Numbered from the stretch's first letter, positions 37,565 to 50,097 are shown. The stretch is 64,000 nt of DNA from Brachypodium distachyon (GCF_000005505.3 NC_016131.3:8639501-8703500), one strand, 5' to 3'. Notes: generated by a model not told the origin, from the sequence alone. Made by a program: numbers and translations.

Positions 37565-37573
37565 ACTGCCAAC

Positions 37574-40500
37574 GGGTAATTTTCCGTTTGGAAAAATAGA
37601 TCAACGTGAGGGTGATATGCAATGGAACTAATTCATCCGCTGCATTATGCGGGCAACATCGCTGCTGGATGGAGAGTCGCACAACATATGTACATACATT
37701 ACTGCTCAACAACTTGTGCCATCGACTGGTCATTGCCATATCGATTGGACTCGCCGAATTGAGAATTGACATCTTTCCTCGACAACACTGAAGTTTGAGG
37801 ACTCGTACGAATTGAAGCTTAGTCATATTAATTGGAAGAAGTTCGTTTGGTGCCAAAGAAAAAAGATAGCCAAATTGTTCTATAGGCCTCATGATCCATG
37901 AGAGTGATGTCTACCAAACGACTTATTTAATTATCAACACTGAGTATAACACGCAAGACACTCATTTGAAAGGCGCATATCCCATCTAATTGGTCTGCAT
38001 AAATAAGTATGAGTTGTATTCCCTGCACAGAAGCGAAACCCTTGTTACGTAGATGGACTTTTGTTGCACCCAATTGCTTCCCTTTTTAAGCATCCTCGTC
38101 GGCATCAAGTGGTTGAGAACTGGCTAATTTTTATTTCTATAATCTTATTTTGTCAAACTTTTGAAGATCAAATTTCATAACCTTGTTTTTCTCCGATGAA
38201 TTCTTGACCAAATTTATTTCGTGCATAAATCAGCGGAAATTTAGAGGCGCATCAAGAGCACATGCTCCTGGGTGGAAAAAGAAATTCATAGTAAAAAATT
38301 CCACAAAAGATAAACTTTTAAAACAATAAGTTCTTAGTTCTGTAAAAAAGACAAAACTTGACACTAAAGAGTTTGCCTTTTAGGAACACTGAATTCTTTT
38401 TACTTTTTGGTATGACATATAATTTCTACTTTCACACTCCCTCTATTTCTTAAAGAATGGCGTCCACGTATTAGGAGTTTTAACTTTAACCATCAATTAG
38501 ACTAATATATATTATGTGTTACTAAAAATTTTGTAGCACGTAACCCACATATAATTGGCCTAACTGTTGATTTTTTTAAAACATAGATGTCATTCTTTGT
38601 TTTAGGGCAAAACAGTAGGCAAACAGAGGAAGTATCTTACGGGCTCAAATTGTACATGCCTAATATTTTTAGAAGGATTTTAAGTGTTTTAAGTTGTATT
38701 TATTTAAATCTAAAAAGGTGTTTATTTGTTTTACTGTTTATCTTGTGCACATGGCAACGAACTCCTCCTGTTGTTTTGTTTCACGAACAATACGTATCCA
38801 GAGTGCCTTGCACATTAATGGATATCATCAACGGTCACTTTCCTATTTTTGTTGTCATGGGTAATCATGATAGCGTTACAAGGTACGGAGACAAAGATGA
38901 CAAAGATAAGAGTGATGAAGATGTCCAATGATAAATATAAGAGTGATAAGGATGTCCAAAGCGTTCATTAACACATGTGCTTGATGGTAGTACATTTTAT
39001 TTTATTTTAACTGTTCGATGTAAATAATCATCAAACATATTTTAAACAATCCAATCCAAAGATGACGAATTCGCACCCTTATAGGCTACTATTTGGCCGG
39101 CATCGTGGATGTTTGTTTTCGAAGTAACTTAATTATTTACTCTTTTATAGGATTAGTTGAAAACAAAAATTCTGCAAGATGTGACAACAAAATCTTATAA
39201 GGATCTGGCAAGTGGGGAAAAAAAATCTTATTCGGACTAGTCCAACGAATACAACACCCCGGCAGCGTGATCCGAACCTAACATTAATCTGTGTCTCGGA
39301 GTATTTTTTATCAGGAGGGTTTTGGAGCGACGCGAGGAGGGACCGCAAGCAGCCTCTATAAACTACTCCGACGTACTACTATGATCATGGACTTTGGTAT
39401 CGCGCATAAGGTTGGATAGGATATTGCTACAATCCATTCCATGGGCGCATTAACCAAGCAGCTGGGGCACGTACGTCCAACACAACAAGGGGTCGGTACG
39501 TACGTTCCAAATTCCCACTTGAACGTGAATACTACGACGCGATTCTTGCGCAGTTTGCCAGCCGAACGATGGCGACGCGAAAGGCTAGCTTTGGAGGGTA
39601 CGCACGTATGATTGCGATCCGTGGTGGTTCAACGAGAATATATACGGTCGCGATTGGCAGGTGTGCCCGCGTGGTAATCGTGGCCGAATAATGTACCTAT
39701 CCGTTACCTACTGGATCGATGCTTCACGCACTTCTGCTGGCTCTTATGCATGCAAGCAATATTGCAATGCGACAGAACCAAGAAGGGTCCCTTTGTGTTC
39801 CTCTGATGCTCTGACCGACAAACGATCCACCGGGCCTAGCTAAAACGCGCGCGGTATTTTGTTCACTTCAGTGCTCCTCGTATCCTTGTTGCTAGTTCGC
39901 CTAGCCCGTCAGGCATCGGAGGACTGACTCGAATGTGACCTAGTAGTATCCAATCAGTCATCGTAGTTGTAGTGTAGTATATGCCATTGGATTATCTTGC
40001 CAGTAGTTTAAAAGTGTTCCTCCGAGCACATCGGTACGTGATTGGATAACCTGTTTGGACTTTGGAGCCAGAAAACACAGCTAGACCTGAGACTTGCGAT
40101 ACCCAAAAAGCAAAAGGAGAACCGACGTTAGGTCGTGGTACACGACAAAAAATACGGCTTACTACTAAGCTAAGCACGGATAAGCTCGTGCAGCAGAAAG
40201 TACACTAAGCTTCCTCGCAAACAAAACAAAAAGTAAAGCTGTTTATGTACAACTGTTGGTTTACACTATTTTCTTTACCTAATATAACTTGGTCTACAAG
40301 TGAACAAGATCGTTCTAGTAACTAGGACCACAGACACATGCGGCACGTCACCACGTGATCCACAGGCCGCACTAAACTATGATCCCGGAAAGCTTGTCAG
40401 CTCGACGCGACAGGACATAAAGAAAACAGAGTATACAATCGGATTGTGATGCCCATGGCGAATTGTCTGTGTCGTGTTTTATTCACCCTGAAGATGCGAT

Positions 40501-41740
40501 GTGATTAGTACTTTAAAAGCTATGTCATCTTCTCGTTTTTATTGACACAAGGAAAGTTCACATAATTTTGCAGCAGCTGTGCATATTTTTTTCCAGTCCG
40601 TTCCACGCTTCTTGTGCGTCCACTTTAAAGAACAACATCTAGTTAATGTTTTGAGCAAATATGAAGTCATCCGCCATGGAACCAATCTAATCTTTTTACA
40701 CTGCTTTGTCAATGTTTAAGCTAGTCAATCCACTTTGGCTGTCTGAATTGGAGGGCTAATCGTGGATAAGGGCGAATTTGTTCACTTCACTAAACACGTG
40801 GAGGGTGCAAAAAGGACAATCATATAGGGCATCATATAGTAAGTTAGTAACTGATGCATGCAGATCTTAATCATTGCAATTGCTCTCCCATCAATCAAGA
40901 CCATCGGCCCTTCCTTCCACTCTTCGTAGCAGCTTCGTCCCCATTGGGCCCAGCATGTCTTAATCTAATCAGCGAGCAGCCTTTTAAAAAAACGTCTCTC
41001 CATCGTCTTCTCCCGTCATCATCGTTCTGACGCAAACGCAGCCACGCAGGGATCTGCTGAATTATTGTTCCACTAGCTAAATGTCCGTTTGCTACCAGAT
41101 TAATAATCTGTGACTCAATTTTTTAAATTTCTGATAAATAATAATTATCTCAAAATATTATTTTTGAATTTTATTATCTTGAAAGACATCGAAACCAGTC
41201 AAGAATAGCCAAAAGATCGTGATACGTGTAAAATGAGTCGCAATTAGATGAGTCCATAACCATTAAGAGGTAATCTTGTTGGAGTGAACTTACGACCATC
41301 AGATATTTATAAGCGTAAAGATAAAGATTATCATGATATGCTCTGTTACTTTGTGTCCAACAGATTCAGAATAGGGATGTTCTGACAACAGGAGTGCAAG
41401 GTGTAGATAAACTGAACGACGCAACACACTTGATTGTATTGCTCAATGAGATTTATATACACGTACATCAATGACTCAACTGCAAACTAGCCCACTACAT
41501 CCACTACTGCTACAATTACAATGACTAATAACTGTCAGCGCATGCAATGCTACGATCTCATGCTCCAACACAAGGTAACATGCATGCACTTCTTTTTAAT
41601 TGACTTACATGTTCGTTGATGCACTGTTTGTGGTGAGGATAAGTTTCAGATTTTGCTGGTTGGTAGTAAGCAGTTGTGATGACACTGCCTTCTGCTGACG
41701 TGGCAACTTTAAAACTGGAAAGCGGATTCTCTATTGCCTC
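37574..41740. other. Long intergenic stretch without recognised genes
   Basis: About 4 kb of AT-rich DNA downstream of LOX-B. Short ORFs lie on both strands and none resembles a known family. One MITE-like element sits at 38437-38632. Confidence 0.45.
38437..38632. mobile_element. MITE-like inverted-repeat element (~196 bp)
   Basis: The left end CTCCCTCTATTTCTTAAAGA pairs loosely with the complement of the right end (CTTCCTCTGTTTGCC, then AAAGAATGACATC). It is a longer Stowaway- or Mariner-like relative than the others here. TA duplications are not clear on the left. Confidence 0.5.
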
Positions 41741-41741
41741 A

Positions 41742-41793
41742 AAATCCACCACAGGATTACTTTTTTTTGGCGAGAAATCCACCACAGGATTAC
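41742..41793. mobile_element. Micro-retroposon: 14-bp insert between perfect 19-bp duplications
   Basis: AAATCCACCACAGGATTAC occurs at 41742-41760 and again at 41775-41793. Between them lies only TTTTTTTTGGCGAG. Read on the minus strand, the insert is CTCGCC followed by A8, which resembles the extreme 3' end of the LINE relic 500 bases away (TTCGTCAAAAAAAA). Confidence 0.7.
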
Positions 41794-41940
41794 AGTGGCT
41801 TAACAACGCCTTTCTATATGAGGAGCATCGATCATGCATAAAGATTCTATTGATCTATAGTGACAAAAATGTAAAGCATTTCAGCGAATCTTGTCAGTTT
41901 GCTTTCCAAGTCTCATGACCGCAATACGGCAATAGCATTA

Positions 41941-42090
41941 CTGCTTTGTGCTTACAGTGTTAAAATTGTATGTTGGTTTCCGAAAAATTAAAAATGTGCA
42001 GTGTTAAAACTGCATGACGAAACTAATCTGCTTATTTATTGGCAAAGGATGCACTGACGTGAGCTCACACAGCATCGGCGGGTCTGTCTA
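41941..42090. repeat. Repeat of the LOX-B 3' flank (left copy)
   Basis: Patchy but ordered similarity to 43851-43990. Shared words are CTGCTTTGTGCT, CAGTGYYAAAACT, RAAACWAATCTGCTT, then ATWGGCAA and CACAGCA(T/C)CGG. The two copies flank the LINE relic. The left copy may be left over from a lost third LOX gene or a local duplication. Confidence 0.5.
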
Positions 42091-42285
42091 AACACTCCGG
42101 TATGGCTAGCATGGCATCTTATACTGACAAAAAAAAAGCAAAGCAATTTTTTGCTTTCCAAGTGGCCCTTTCAGGCCCTCAACACCACCCCCCCCCCCCC
42201 CCCTTCTTCATTTAGCCGACAGGGCAATGTCTGTCACATGCCTCACATATGTCAGTTGCCAAATTCTCATCTCATCCAGCCTAAC

Positions 42286-43840
42286 CCCTTTTTTTTTGAC
42301 GAAAATGCAGCAGCACTGCTTTTCATTAAAGCGAAAAAAAGTTACTTACAGAGCCAAGAAGAAGAACAAGGAGCGAACAAACAGACAAGCGGACAAACTG
42401 AAGGAGGCGAATTTCGGGAGGGCGAACCCTATGAAACCAACAATTCTCAATCATCTAGAAGAAAACGACTGCCTTGCATCCTGCATGCTTCGAGGACATG
42501 AGCTCATCGAAGGCAAGATCACAAAGCTTGGCCACGGAGAGGTGCTTGGAGTGAAAGACCCTCTGATTGCGCTCTAACCAGAGGTGCCACCACCCCAGCA
42601 TGACAACGGCCCCAAGCCTCTCTTTAAGCACGGCGGAGGAGCATCGTCGAGCCTCGTCGAACCACCACTCAGAGAGAGACTTATCAGAGAGGTGAGGCAT
42701 GGAAAGAACCTGAACATTGACCTCGCGCAGGAGCCGGACTCAGAAACGAGAAGTGAAGGAACATGTGGCAAACAGACGGGTGGCAGTTTCCGGCAAAGTC
42801 CGGCATAGCTGGCAGATAGGATTAGCAAGAATACCCTTTAAAGTCAGCCGATCCGTAGTGAGGCATTTTTGAAGAGTGACAGTCCAAGAGAAGAACTTCA
42901 CTTTGGCGGGAATTTGAATTTTCCAAATAAGCGCAGCCTCCATAGAATAGGCTCTTCCAATGAATTGAAGATGGTAAGCAGAAGCAGCCGTGTACGTGCC
43001 AGATGTCTCTAGCTTCCATGAGATTGAGTCCGGCACGTCGGAGAGGGAGACACTTTGAATAATATTCCACAAATTGATGAATTGGAGCAGCACCTCATGA
43101 GTAGGCTGATACTTGATGTTGCGGATCCAGCAATGCTCATTGAGCGCCGCCTTGACACATTTGCCGCGAGCCCGAGAGTGATTGTAAAGGGCAGAAAAAC
43201 GCTCTGCAAGCAGTTGACCAAGGATCCAAGGATCAGACCAAAAAGAGCATCTCGAGCCATCCCCAAGGTGGAATCTGGTGGCAGCATGGAACAGGGCAAG
43301 GGTCGCACTGTCTTTTGCGAAGTGGCAGAAAAGCTCCTTATCGACGCCTCCCATGCAGAGAAGAGCCATCGAACTCTGAAGGCTCGTCCATGCCCAGTGA
43401 GATCAGGAATACCAAGGCCGCCATAAACTTTGGGTGCGCACACTTTCTGCCAAGCAACAAGGTTTTTGGCTCCAGCTGGGGAATCAGAACCAGCCCAAAG
43501 GAACGAGCAGCGCAGTTTATCAATTTGCTTAATAACCCAAGCCGGCTGTTTGATGGACACCATTTGGTACGAAGGTAGTGCCGAGAGGACAGAATTGATG
43601 AGAATTAAGCGACCCGCCTTAGAGATAAATTGCCATAAATTGCCCTTACCAACCGGCAAGTTTCTTTGTGACTTTGTCAATGGTGGGTTGAAAGTCGCTT
43701 CTCTTAAGTTTTGAAGCAAATAAGGGCATACCAACATAGGAGCAAGGGAAGATGCCACGGTCGCAGCCTAGGAAATTGACAGCAAGCTGAATCACAGGAT
43801 TGTCAGGATTCAGGAGTTGCAGTCTCACGATCACCATGTG
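42286..43840 (-). mobile_element. 5'-truncated LINE (non-LTR retrotransposon) relic
   Basis: Minus-strand frames give the C-terminal part of a plant LINE polyprotein, broken over several frames. 43837-43646 encodes VNFLGCDRGIFPCSYVGMPL; 43640-43400 encodes ISKAGRLILINSVLSALPSY and KLRCSFLWAG; 43369-42740 encodes the region before the zinc finger (ALIWKIQIPAKVKFFSW) and a zf-RVT-type CQLC motif; 42700-42455 encodes GWWHLWLERNQRVF. The element ends in an A-tail (T-run at 42289-42298 on the plus strand). The reverse-transcriptase palm with YADD is missing because of 5' truncation. Frameshifts show that it is dead. No clear target duplication was found. Confidence 0.85.
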
Positions 43841-44187
43841 ATTTCTGCTTTGTGCTATTGCAGTGCCAAAACTAAACTGTATGAGGAAACAAATCTGCTT
43901 TACTTATAGGCAATGGCCAAGGGGAAACAAACACAAGGATCAATGCGTTGACGCGTACAAGCTGATCTCACAGCACCGGTCGGTCTCTCCGTTACCCAAC
44001 GGTTCGTACAAATGTTTATTTTCGCACTAGCAGTAAGCAGGAGTACAATGGACGTAGCACTAGCGAATGCCGAACGCCGCCGTGCCATGGTTGGCGCTGG
44101 CTTATTACGACGAAAGAATGAACGATGGAAACAAATAATGAAGCGGCCGGCGACTGCTCGTTGCTCAGATAGGATCCAGAATTAATA

Positions 44188-47100
44188 TCAGATGGAGATG
44201 CTGTTGGGGATTCCCTTGGCGGTGATGCCGGCGGCGGCGCCGTTGCGGTCGGAGGTATTGGGGTAGAGCAGCATGTAGGGGAACTTGGCAGGGCCATTGC
44301 GGTTCTTGAGGCTGGGATCATTGTTCATGCCCACCACCTTGCCCTCGATCTCCACCAGCCGGTCGCTGAACCGCTGGAACACGGCCAGGGCCTTGGCGTC
44401 CGACGTCCACTCGGGCGTGTCCCGCTGGCCCAGGTAGATCTCGTCGGAGGAGTGCTTGGAGAGCACCTCCAGCAGCGAGATGCCGATGATGGTCTGGATC
44501 TGGTTGGTGATGGTGTGGATGAAAGCCAGCTCCGGGTCGCGCTCCAGCTCCGCGTACTCCTTGGTGCCGGGCTCCGGCATGCGGCGCCGGCTCACCGTGG
44601 GCCGGTTCGGGAGGTACCCGGCGTAGGGGTACTGCCCGAAGTTGACGGCCGCGTGCAGCGCCGAGGCGATCCAGATGATGGTGGTGCAGGACCTGGCTAG
44701 CTCGGGAAGTGTCTGCATCTTGGGCCACCAGGACGCGTCCTTGAGGTCACCGTGCCCGACCTCGCGCGCCTCCTTCCACCATGACTGTAGCTCGACGTCG
44801 CCCTGGAGCACGCCGTCGTTGGGGTAGTAGATGGCCAGGTACTCGTTCACGTACTGCTCGATCGCGTGCCAGATGGCCAGCCCGTCCGCCGCGTACGGGT
44901 AGTCCTTGATCAGCAGCCGCACCTTGTACGGGCTCGACAGGTCCTCCACGGCCACGCCCCTGCATTAGTACATTTCATCATTAATATGTTCTGGACTGGC
45001 TCTCGCTGGTGTATATACAGTACGTGTCAAGTTAGTCCAGTTGATGTTGGTTAACTACCTCTTGAGGAGATCGGCGGGGAGGGCCTGTTCGGTGAAGTTC
45101 CAGTCCTTGTACACGACGGCCGACATCCCCAGGGCGAATTTGCCAGGGAAGACGGTCATCTCGAAGATCCCGCCGGCGTTGATGAGGGTCTGCCTCGCCA
45201 GCGCGTTGATGGTCATGGTGTCGCGGTAGTGCGGGCTCAGCAGCTTGTGCACCGGGTGCGTCACGCTGAGGTTCCGGTTCGTCGCGATCACGAACGGCTC
45301 CATCACCGCGTGGGTGTTCAGCCTGCACGTACGTACACACGAATTAAGTTTATTATTGGCAACTTTAGTGAGTGTCACTGTCGGCACGTACCAGTGGCTG
45401 ACGAGCTGGTGCCACCCGGAGTCGTTGACGGAGACGTAGGCCTTGGCGAGCTCCCAGATCCAGGCCTCGACGCCGGCCGACGCCGGTGTGTAGACCTTGC
45501 TCTTGGCGGTTTTCAGGCCGTCCTGGATGATGGGCTCGCTCAGCTCGATGGCGAGCGGCGTGAGCCTGCCGTCACCTTTCAGGAAGAAGAGTGTCCTGGT
45601 GGCGTAGATGAAGTTGCCTTCCAGGTTGTTGACGTCGATCAGGAACGGCATGAACCGGTCGTGGTGATCCAGGATGTACATCCTGTTGCTTTCAAGGGCC
45701 TGCAAATTAATGTGTCGTACCAACACGTGAGTCAACACTTGGTCCTCGACATCAAATTGATCGCGATTGCTTGGCTGAAATCATTTTACCTGCTGCACGG
45801 TGAGGCCCTCGAGGTTCTTCTCGACGTGCGCCGCCGTGATGGTGCTGGTATGGTCGCCGTACTTGGCAGGATCAAGAGTGCTTTTCGGGGGGAACTCCTG
45901 CACGTACCGAGATGGACTTGTCAGTCAAGTCAACTAGCTAGTCAACCAAACGCACTTGCATTGCCAATCGAAAAGAGGAACTGACCGTGAGACGCGTGAT
46001 CATGACGGGATTGATGCCGGCGAGGACCTCCCTGGCGAACTCCTCGTCGGTCCTCCAGGCGTGCTTGTCCTGCTTGATGATCTGCGGGATGGGGAGCTTG
46101 AGGAGGAAGTCGCCGCCGACGGGGAGAAGGTTCTTGATGAGCTGAAGCGGGAAGCGCTTGCGCAGCTCCTCCAGGGCCGGGATGTTGGGCAGCTTGATGC
46201 CGCCCTCGTAGTGGTTGATGATGTCCTGGAACGAGTCGAACTCGCCCGGGGTGCAGTCAACCAGCGTGCGCACGGCCGGCAGGATCCCCTGCGTGATGGC
46301 CCTGATCGAGTACCCTATGAAGTCGGACATCTTGAGGTGGCCGAACTTCTCGTCCCGGGGCACGTAGATCTGCTGCAGGATCGACTTCAGCCTGCTCTCC
46401 AGCTGCGGCTCTGCATATTTTGGCGGTTCGATCGGCACACGTCAGATCAGTCCGCTAGTGATTAACAACTCTTGATCGATGGACACGCTTAAATCCGTGA
46501 TCGTATATATAGTGCGCGCGTACGTTTCCTGCTGGGCTTGCGGCCGGTGCGGCCGCGGCGTGGGTAAGGGTAGTCGGCGTTGCCGCCGAGGACCGGGCGG
46601 TCCTTCCCGAGGTCGTTGTAGACGTCGTAGCGGTAGACGCGGTCGTGCTCCTCGTAGGGGCCCTCCTGGTCATCGCCCCTCAGGTTCCGGAGCTCGTCGT
46701 CGCGGTACGGCCTCAGCGCCGGCGGCATCTGGCTCGGGAGGTACGTCTGCGTACAGATTGGCAAACACTGTTAACATTGTTTCTCTTTGGATTAACAAAC
46801 AATTCCCGTCAATCGGTGCTAGTCATCATGCGTGGGTTTCTTTTTCACCTTTGTGTGCCATCGTCTTCGCAAAGTGAACTCGAGTGCTAATTAAATGTGT
46901 CTTGCATAAGTTAACCCTTTTTCTACTAAAAGCTCCAGGGTCCGACCATCAAAACGAGGCCATCTAAATGGGGCATCAGGTTACTATCTAAAGGAATGCA
47001 GCAGGTTTGCACATGTGACATTTTTTTACTTCAAGCGCAATAGTCTTTCTTCACGACTTCACCTACCACGTACAGTGACGCGGTGTGCCAGTTCATACAA

Positions 47101-47893
47101 CCCTATCCCTTCCCTTCCCTACCTACACTGATTAAATAATGAAGTACTAGTATGTAGTTACTCCTAATCATGAAATTATCAATTAGTTAAGATGGCAGCA
47201 ACTAATCCAGTAGTGCAGTGGCAAAGTGAGTTATTAATTACAGATATGATCAAGTGCGGGAAGAGGGAAGGGGAAATAAGGCTTTAAATGAAATTACACG
47301 TACGTCGTTTGCGAAGAAGACGCGGTTGTAGCGGTACTTGGTGGCGGGGTAGATCCAGGAGTTGGCGACGAAGGTGAGCTTGCCGCGGCCGGGGACGTTG
47401 TCGAGGGTGATGGTCTTGAGGAAGAACTCGTTGCTGTGGTAGTTCTTGACGATGATGGCGCCGGGGACGCCCAGCTTCTCCACCTCCCACTGGAACGTCA
47501 CCCCGAACTTGGACTCCCCCGTCGTCACCGACGGCAGGCTCGTTATCCACTGCTCCAGCTCCGCCTCCGCGCCCACCTTCCCACGGTTCCCATTGTCTGC
47601 ACAATTAGTTATCAAGTCTTTAATCATGGAATCCCCAAGTTCAAGATTAAAGTGGTTTTATACGTGGCAAGGAAAATGCAGAGAGGTGGGCGCGTGGTCT
47701 TACTGGTGTCGACGAGGGTGGAGCTGATGAGCTGGCAGGTGATGCCCTTGCCGAGGAACTCGCCGATGCCGTCGAGGAGGGAGGCGCCGAAGTCGTTGAG
47801 GTCCAGCACGTTCTTGCGCATCAGCACCACCGTCCCCTTGAGCTGCGCATTCTTGCTCTCCTTGATTTTCTTGATGATCCCTCCGATTATCAT
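44188..47893 (-). CDS. 9-lipoxygenase (type 1, cytosolic), LOX-B
   Basis: Second lipoxygenase of the cluster. Exons: 47893-47704, 47596-47304, 46746-46524, 46410-45986, 45897-45790, 45699-45392, 45322-45059, 44959-44188; all in phase, 860 aa. Start [17 protein letters not shown] with no transit peptide. PLAT/C2 region about 1-160, then the catalytic domain. Iron ligands are present: HWLNTH (H515 and H520, split across exons 6/7), HAAVN (H706 and N710) and the terminal isoleucine of GIPNSISI. It is closer than LOX-A to the barley LoxA-type sequences that I recall ([20 protein letters not shown]). Exon 4 here is one 425-bp exon where LOX-A has two exons separated by a 110-bp intron; other intron positions match. 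Codon third positions are much richer in G/C than in LOX-A. 9-LOX activity is inferred from family placement. Confidence 0.94.
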
Positions 47894-47969
47894 CTTCGGT
47901 CGCCTCGGTCGGTAGGTATGGATCAGTAGCTACTAGCTAGCGCACCTCGATTAAGCGTGCTTGTGTTCA

Positions 47970-47992
47970 CTGTGTGTGTGTGTGTGTGTGTA
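47970..47992. repeat. (TG)n microsatellite in the LOX-B 5' leader
   Basis: About eleven TG dinucleotides lie between the probable TATA box and the ATG of LOX-B (CA repeats on the coding strand). They therefore fall within the predicted 5' UTR. Confidence 0.85.
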
Positions 47993-48045
47993 GTACTGCT
48001 CGATCGGCGTGTCTGTGTGAGAATTTCGCAGCGCGAACCCGGGCA

Positions 48046-48052
48046 TTATATA
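48046..48052 (-). promoter_or_regulatory. Putative TATA box of LOX-B
   Basis: TATATAA on the minus strand, about 155 bases upstream of the ATG, within GGCTATATAATGCCCGG. It predicts a ~125-base 5' UTR. Confidence 0.65.
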
Positions 48053-50097
48053 GCCTGGCGAATCGAGTAGCTCCCCTTGCGACTGGCGTTGGGCGATCAC
48101 ACTAGCCCGCGTATAGTCTTTGGAGCCTATCATGCACATCGGCGCGTACCGTCATAGCTCGTTTGTTAATTGGGGGGGCTTACGTGAACAACGTGAGATA
48201 ATGTAATGGTGTGCCCGCGTACGTGTTGCCATCGGCCTCTTCCTTTCCTTTCTGCCGCGGGCACCTATCGGGGGTACCAAACTACCAGTGTACGTCCGGG
48301 CCCGAGCGGGACCGACGGCGACGTGCCCAGCCGGCTCGGCTCGTGTTGTGCATGGTGCGTACGGTGCGATGTCTACGAGAAACAAGCTGTGTGTGTGGCG
48401 GGAAGACTTCTGATAATCAATTATGTGATTCATTCAAGTGTCAAATATGGTCGTTACGCTTGCCAACTAATCTCTTTTATTGAGCTCTCTTATGACGTTC
48501 CTCTCCTTATCTTCCGGCAGACAAGATAAGGTTTACTACTCCATGTGAGCCGTTGAATACGCCCAAATAATGCCAAGGTAAGGCAAGGTACTGTATTGAA
48601 TACGCCCAAATCCTTGTAAGCAGAGATGGCGACCGTCTCATAATATCCATTCAAAATCTCGCGATCGTGTAGAATTGGATCTTGCACATGCATCCATTAA
48701 ACTAGCGTGAGCCGATCAGCACATCTACATGTCGCGTGCTTAGTTAAGTTTTTCTAGTATAAGAAGATGCCAAGCCGAAATTTCTCTTCGATCAAAAATT
48801 CAATAAGACATATTTCAAGTTTTTTAAAGTGTTATACATGTAAGATGTTCATTGCGGCCCTATAAAATTTTGCGACGAAAATTTTCTATTTGTGAGCTAT
48901 ACAAAAAAATGACAAGCATGTGGATATATGTATAAGAGAAAGGTACTTTTTCCATCCCTCAACTTATCGAAAAGTTCCTTTTTTCGTCCCTTAAAAAAAA
49001 GCATATTTTTTTCCATCCTCCAACTTTCAAACCGGATACTTTTCGTTCCTTGGTCCACCCAAAACGGTATCTGTGTCCATGTGGCCGATTTGTTGGCTTG
49101 TTGGCTTCCCCATCACTTCAGCAAGCTTCTCCTTCCTCATTTCTTCTCCACTGTACCACCTTCTTGGTGGAAAAGGAGAGAGGGGTTCACGAGGAGGAAG
49201 ATTTTGGGTTGAGGAAGGGGAGGGTGGTGAGTGGATGGCGACCGTGAGGGATGGCCCGCGGTGGTGGTTGACAATGCGGGGGCGAGCTGCGCGGGTGGAT
49301 CCGAGCAGGAAGAGGTGCTGGATCGGTGTGGTCACCGGGAAGCCATTGGTGTGGTCGTCAGAGTTCGAAGGAGCAAGAGCGATGACGACGAGCAGCTCCC
49401 GGCATCGAGCTTCCCGAAGCCCCGCGGTCCTCACATTGCTGTCGGTGAGGCGGGGGGAGGCTTCAAGGGCAGAGTAGATGATTTCGGGTGAAAGCATCGA
49501 CGGATGCGGGACAACGTCACAGAGCAGTACAATATGTGTAGTAGTGGAAGCGACTTCACCGGAATGAATGAAGTAGGTGGCGCAGTCGAGAAAATGAAGT
49601 AAAATCGACAATGTGGAGTAAGATTTTTTAAAGGACGAAAAACGAATATTCAAATATATATAGTGGATGCATTGTTTGCTATTATAAATAAACATTCTTT
49701 TTGTGTTGTATATAAATAAACGTACTGATTAACCAAAATCAGATGTATGAATTTATTTTCCAGTCTTCCCAAAAAGCCAAAATAGGTTTCTTTTCCCATT
49801 TTTAAAAAATACCAGCATCACTAGCACACCAGGGAGCCAAAGATCGGTACCACACGTGTAAAGCTACTAGACAACAAATAGACGTGAAGAAGAAAATGTA
49901 CCGGCCGGCAGCTAGGTGTTTTGGCTGGTTTCCATTGTCGGAGCACTGTGTGAGTGTCAGGTCGGGCTGGTGCGCGTATGTTCTCTCTTTTTCCAAGCAG
50001 TGTTCTCAGTGGTCACGTCATCCGAACTACTAGTAGTACGAAACGTACATACACCCACTTTAACCCCTTTTCCAATGTCCCACGTAACCACATTTTA
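48053..50097. other. LOX-B distal promoter and intergenic DNA
   Basis: No supported gene. A block at about 48930-49640 combines T-rich ends (CTTTTTCCATCCCTCAACTT on the left, AAGGACGAAAAACGAATATT on the right) with a GC-rich centre. It looks like an uncharacterised non-coding element. The 222-codon minus frame across it has no recognisable domain. Confidence 0.4.

Noticed and set aside
36706..37599. 297-codon plus-strand open frame as a gene
   Set aside because: It begins and ends in the target-site flanks of a retroposon, has overlapping long frames on both strands, and shows no recognisable domain.
42188..42203. C16 run as a functional element
   Set aside because: A simple homopolymer; it may even vary through sequencing or slippage.
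42286..43840. LINE frames as functional reverse transcriptase
   Set aside because: Split over several frames, with the catalytic palm missing because of 5' truncation.
45229..45984. 251-codon plus-strand open frame opposite LOX-B
   Set aside because: An antisense shadow of GC-rich LOX-B exons; the other strand has the iron-ligand motifs and splice sites.
49027..49695. 222-codon minus-strand open frame
   Set aside because: Composition follows a GC-rich island, with open frames on the other strand as well and no family resemblance.
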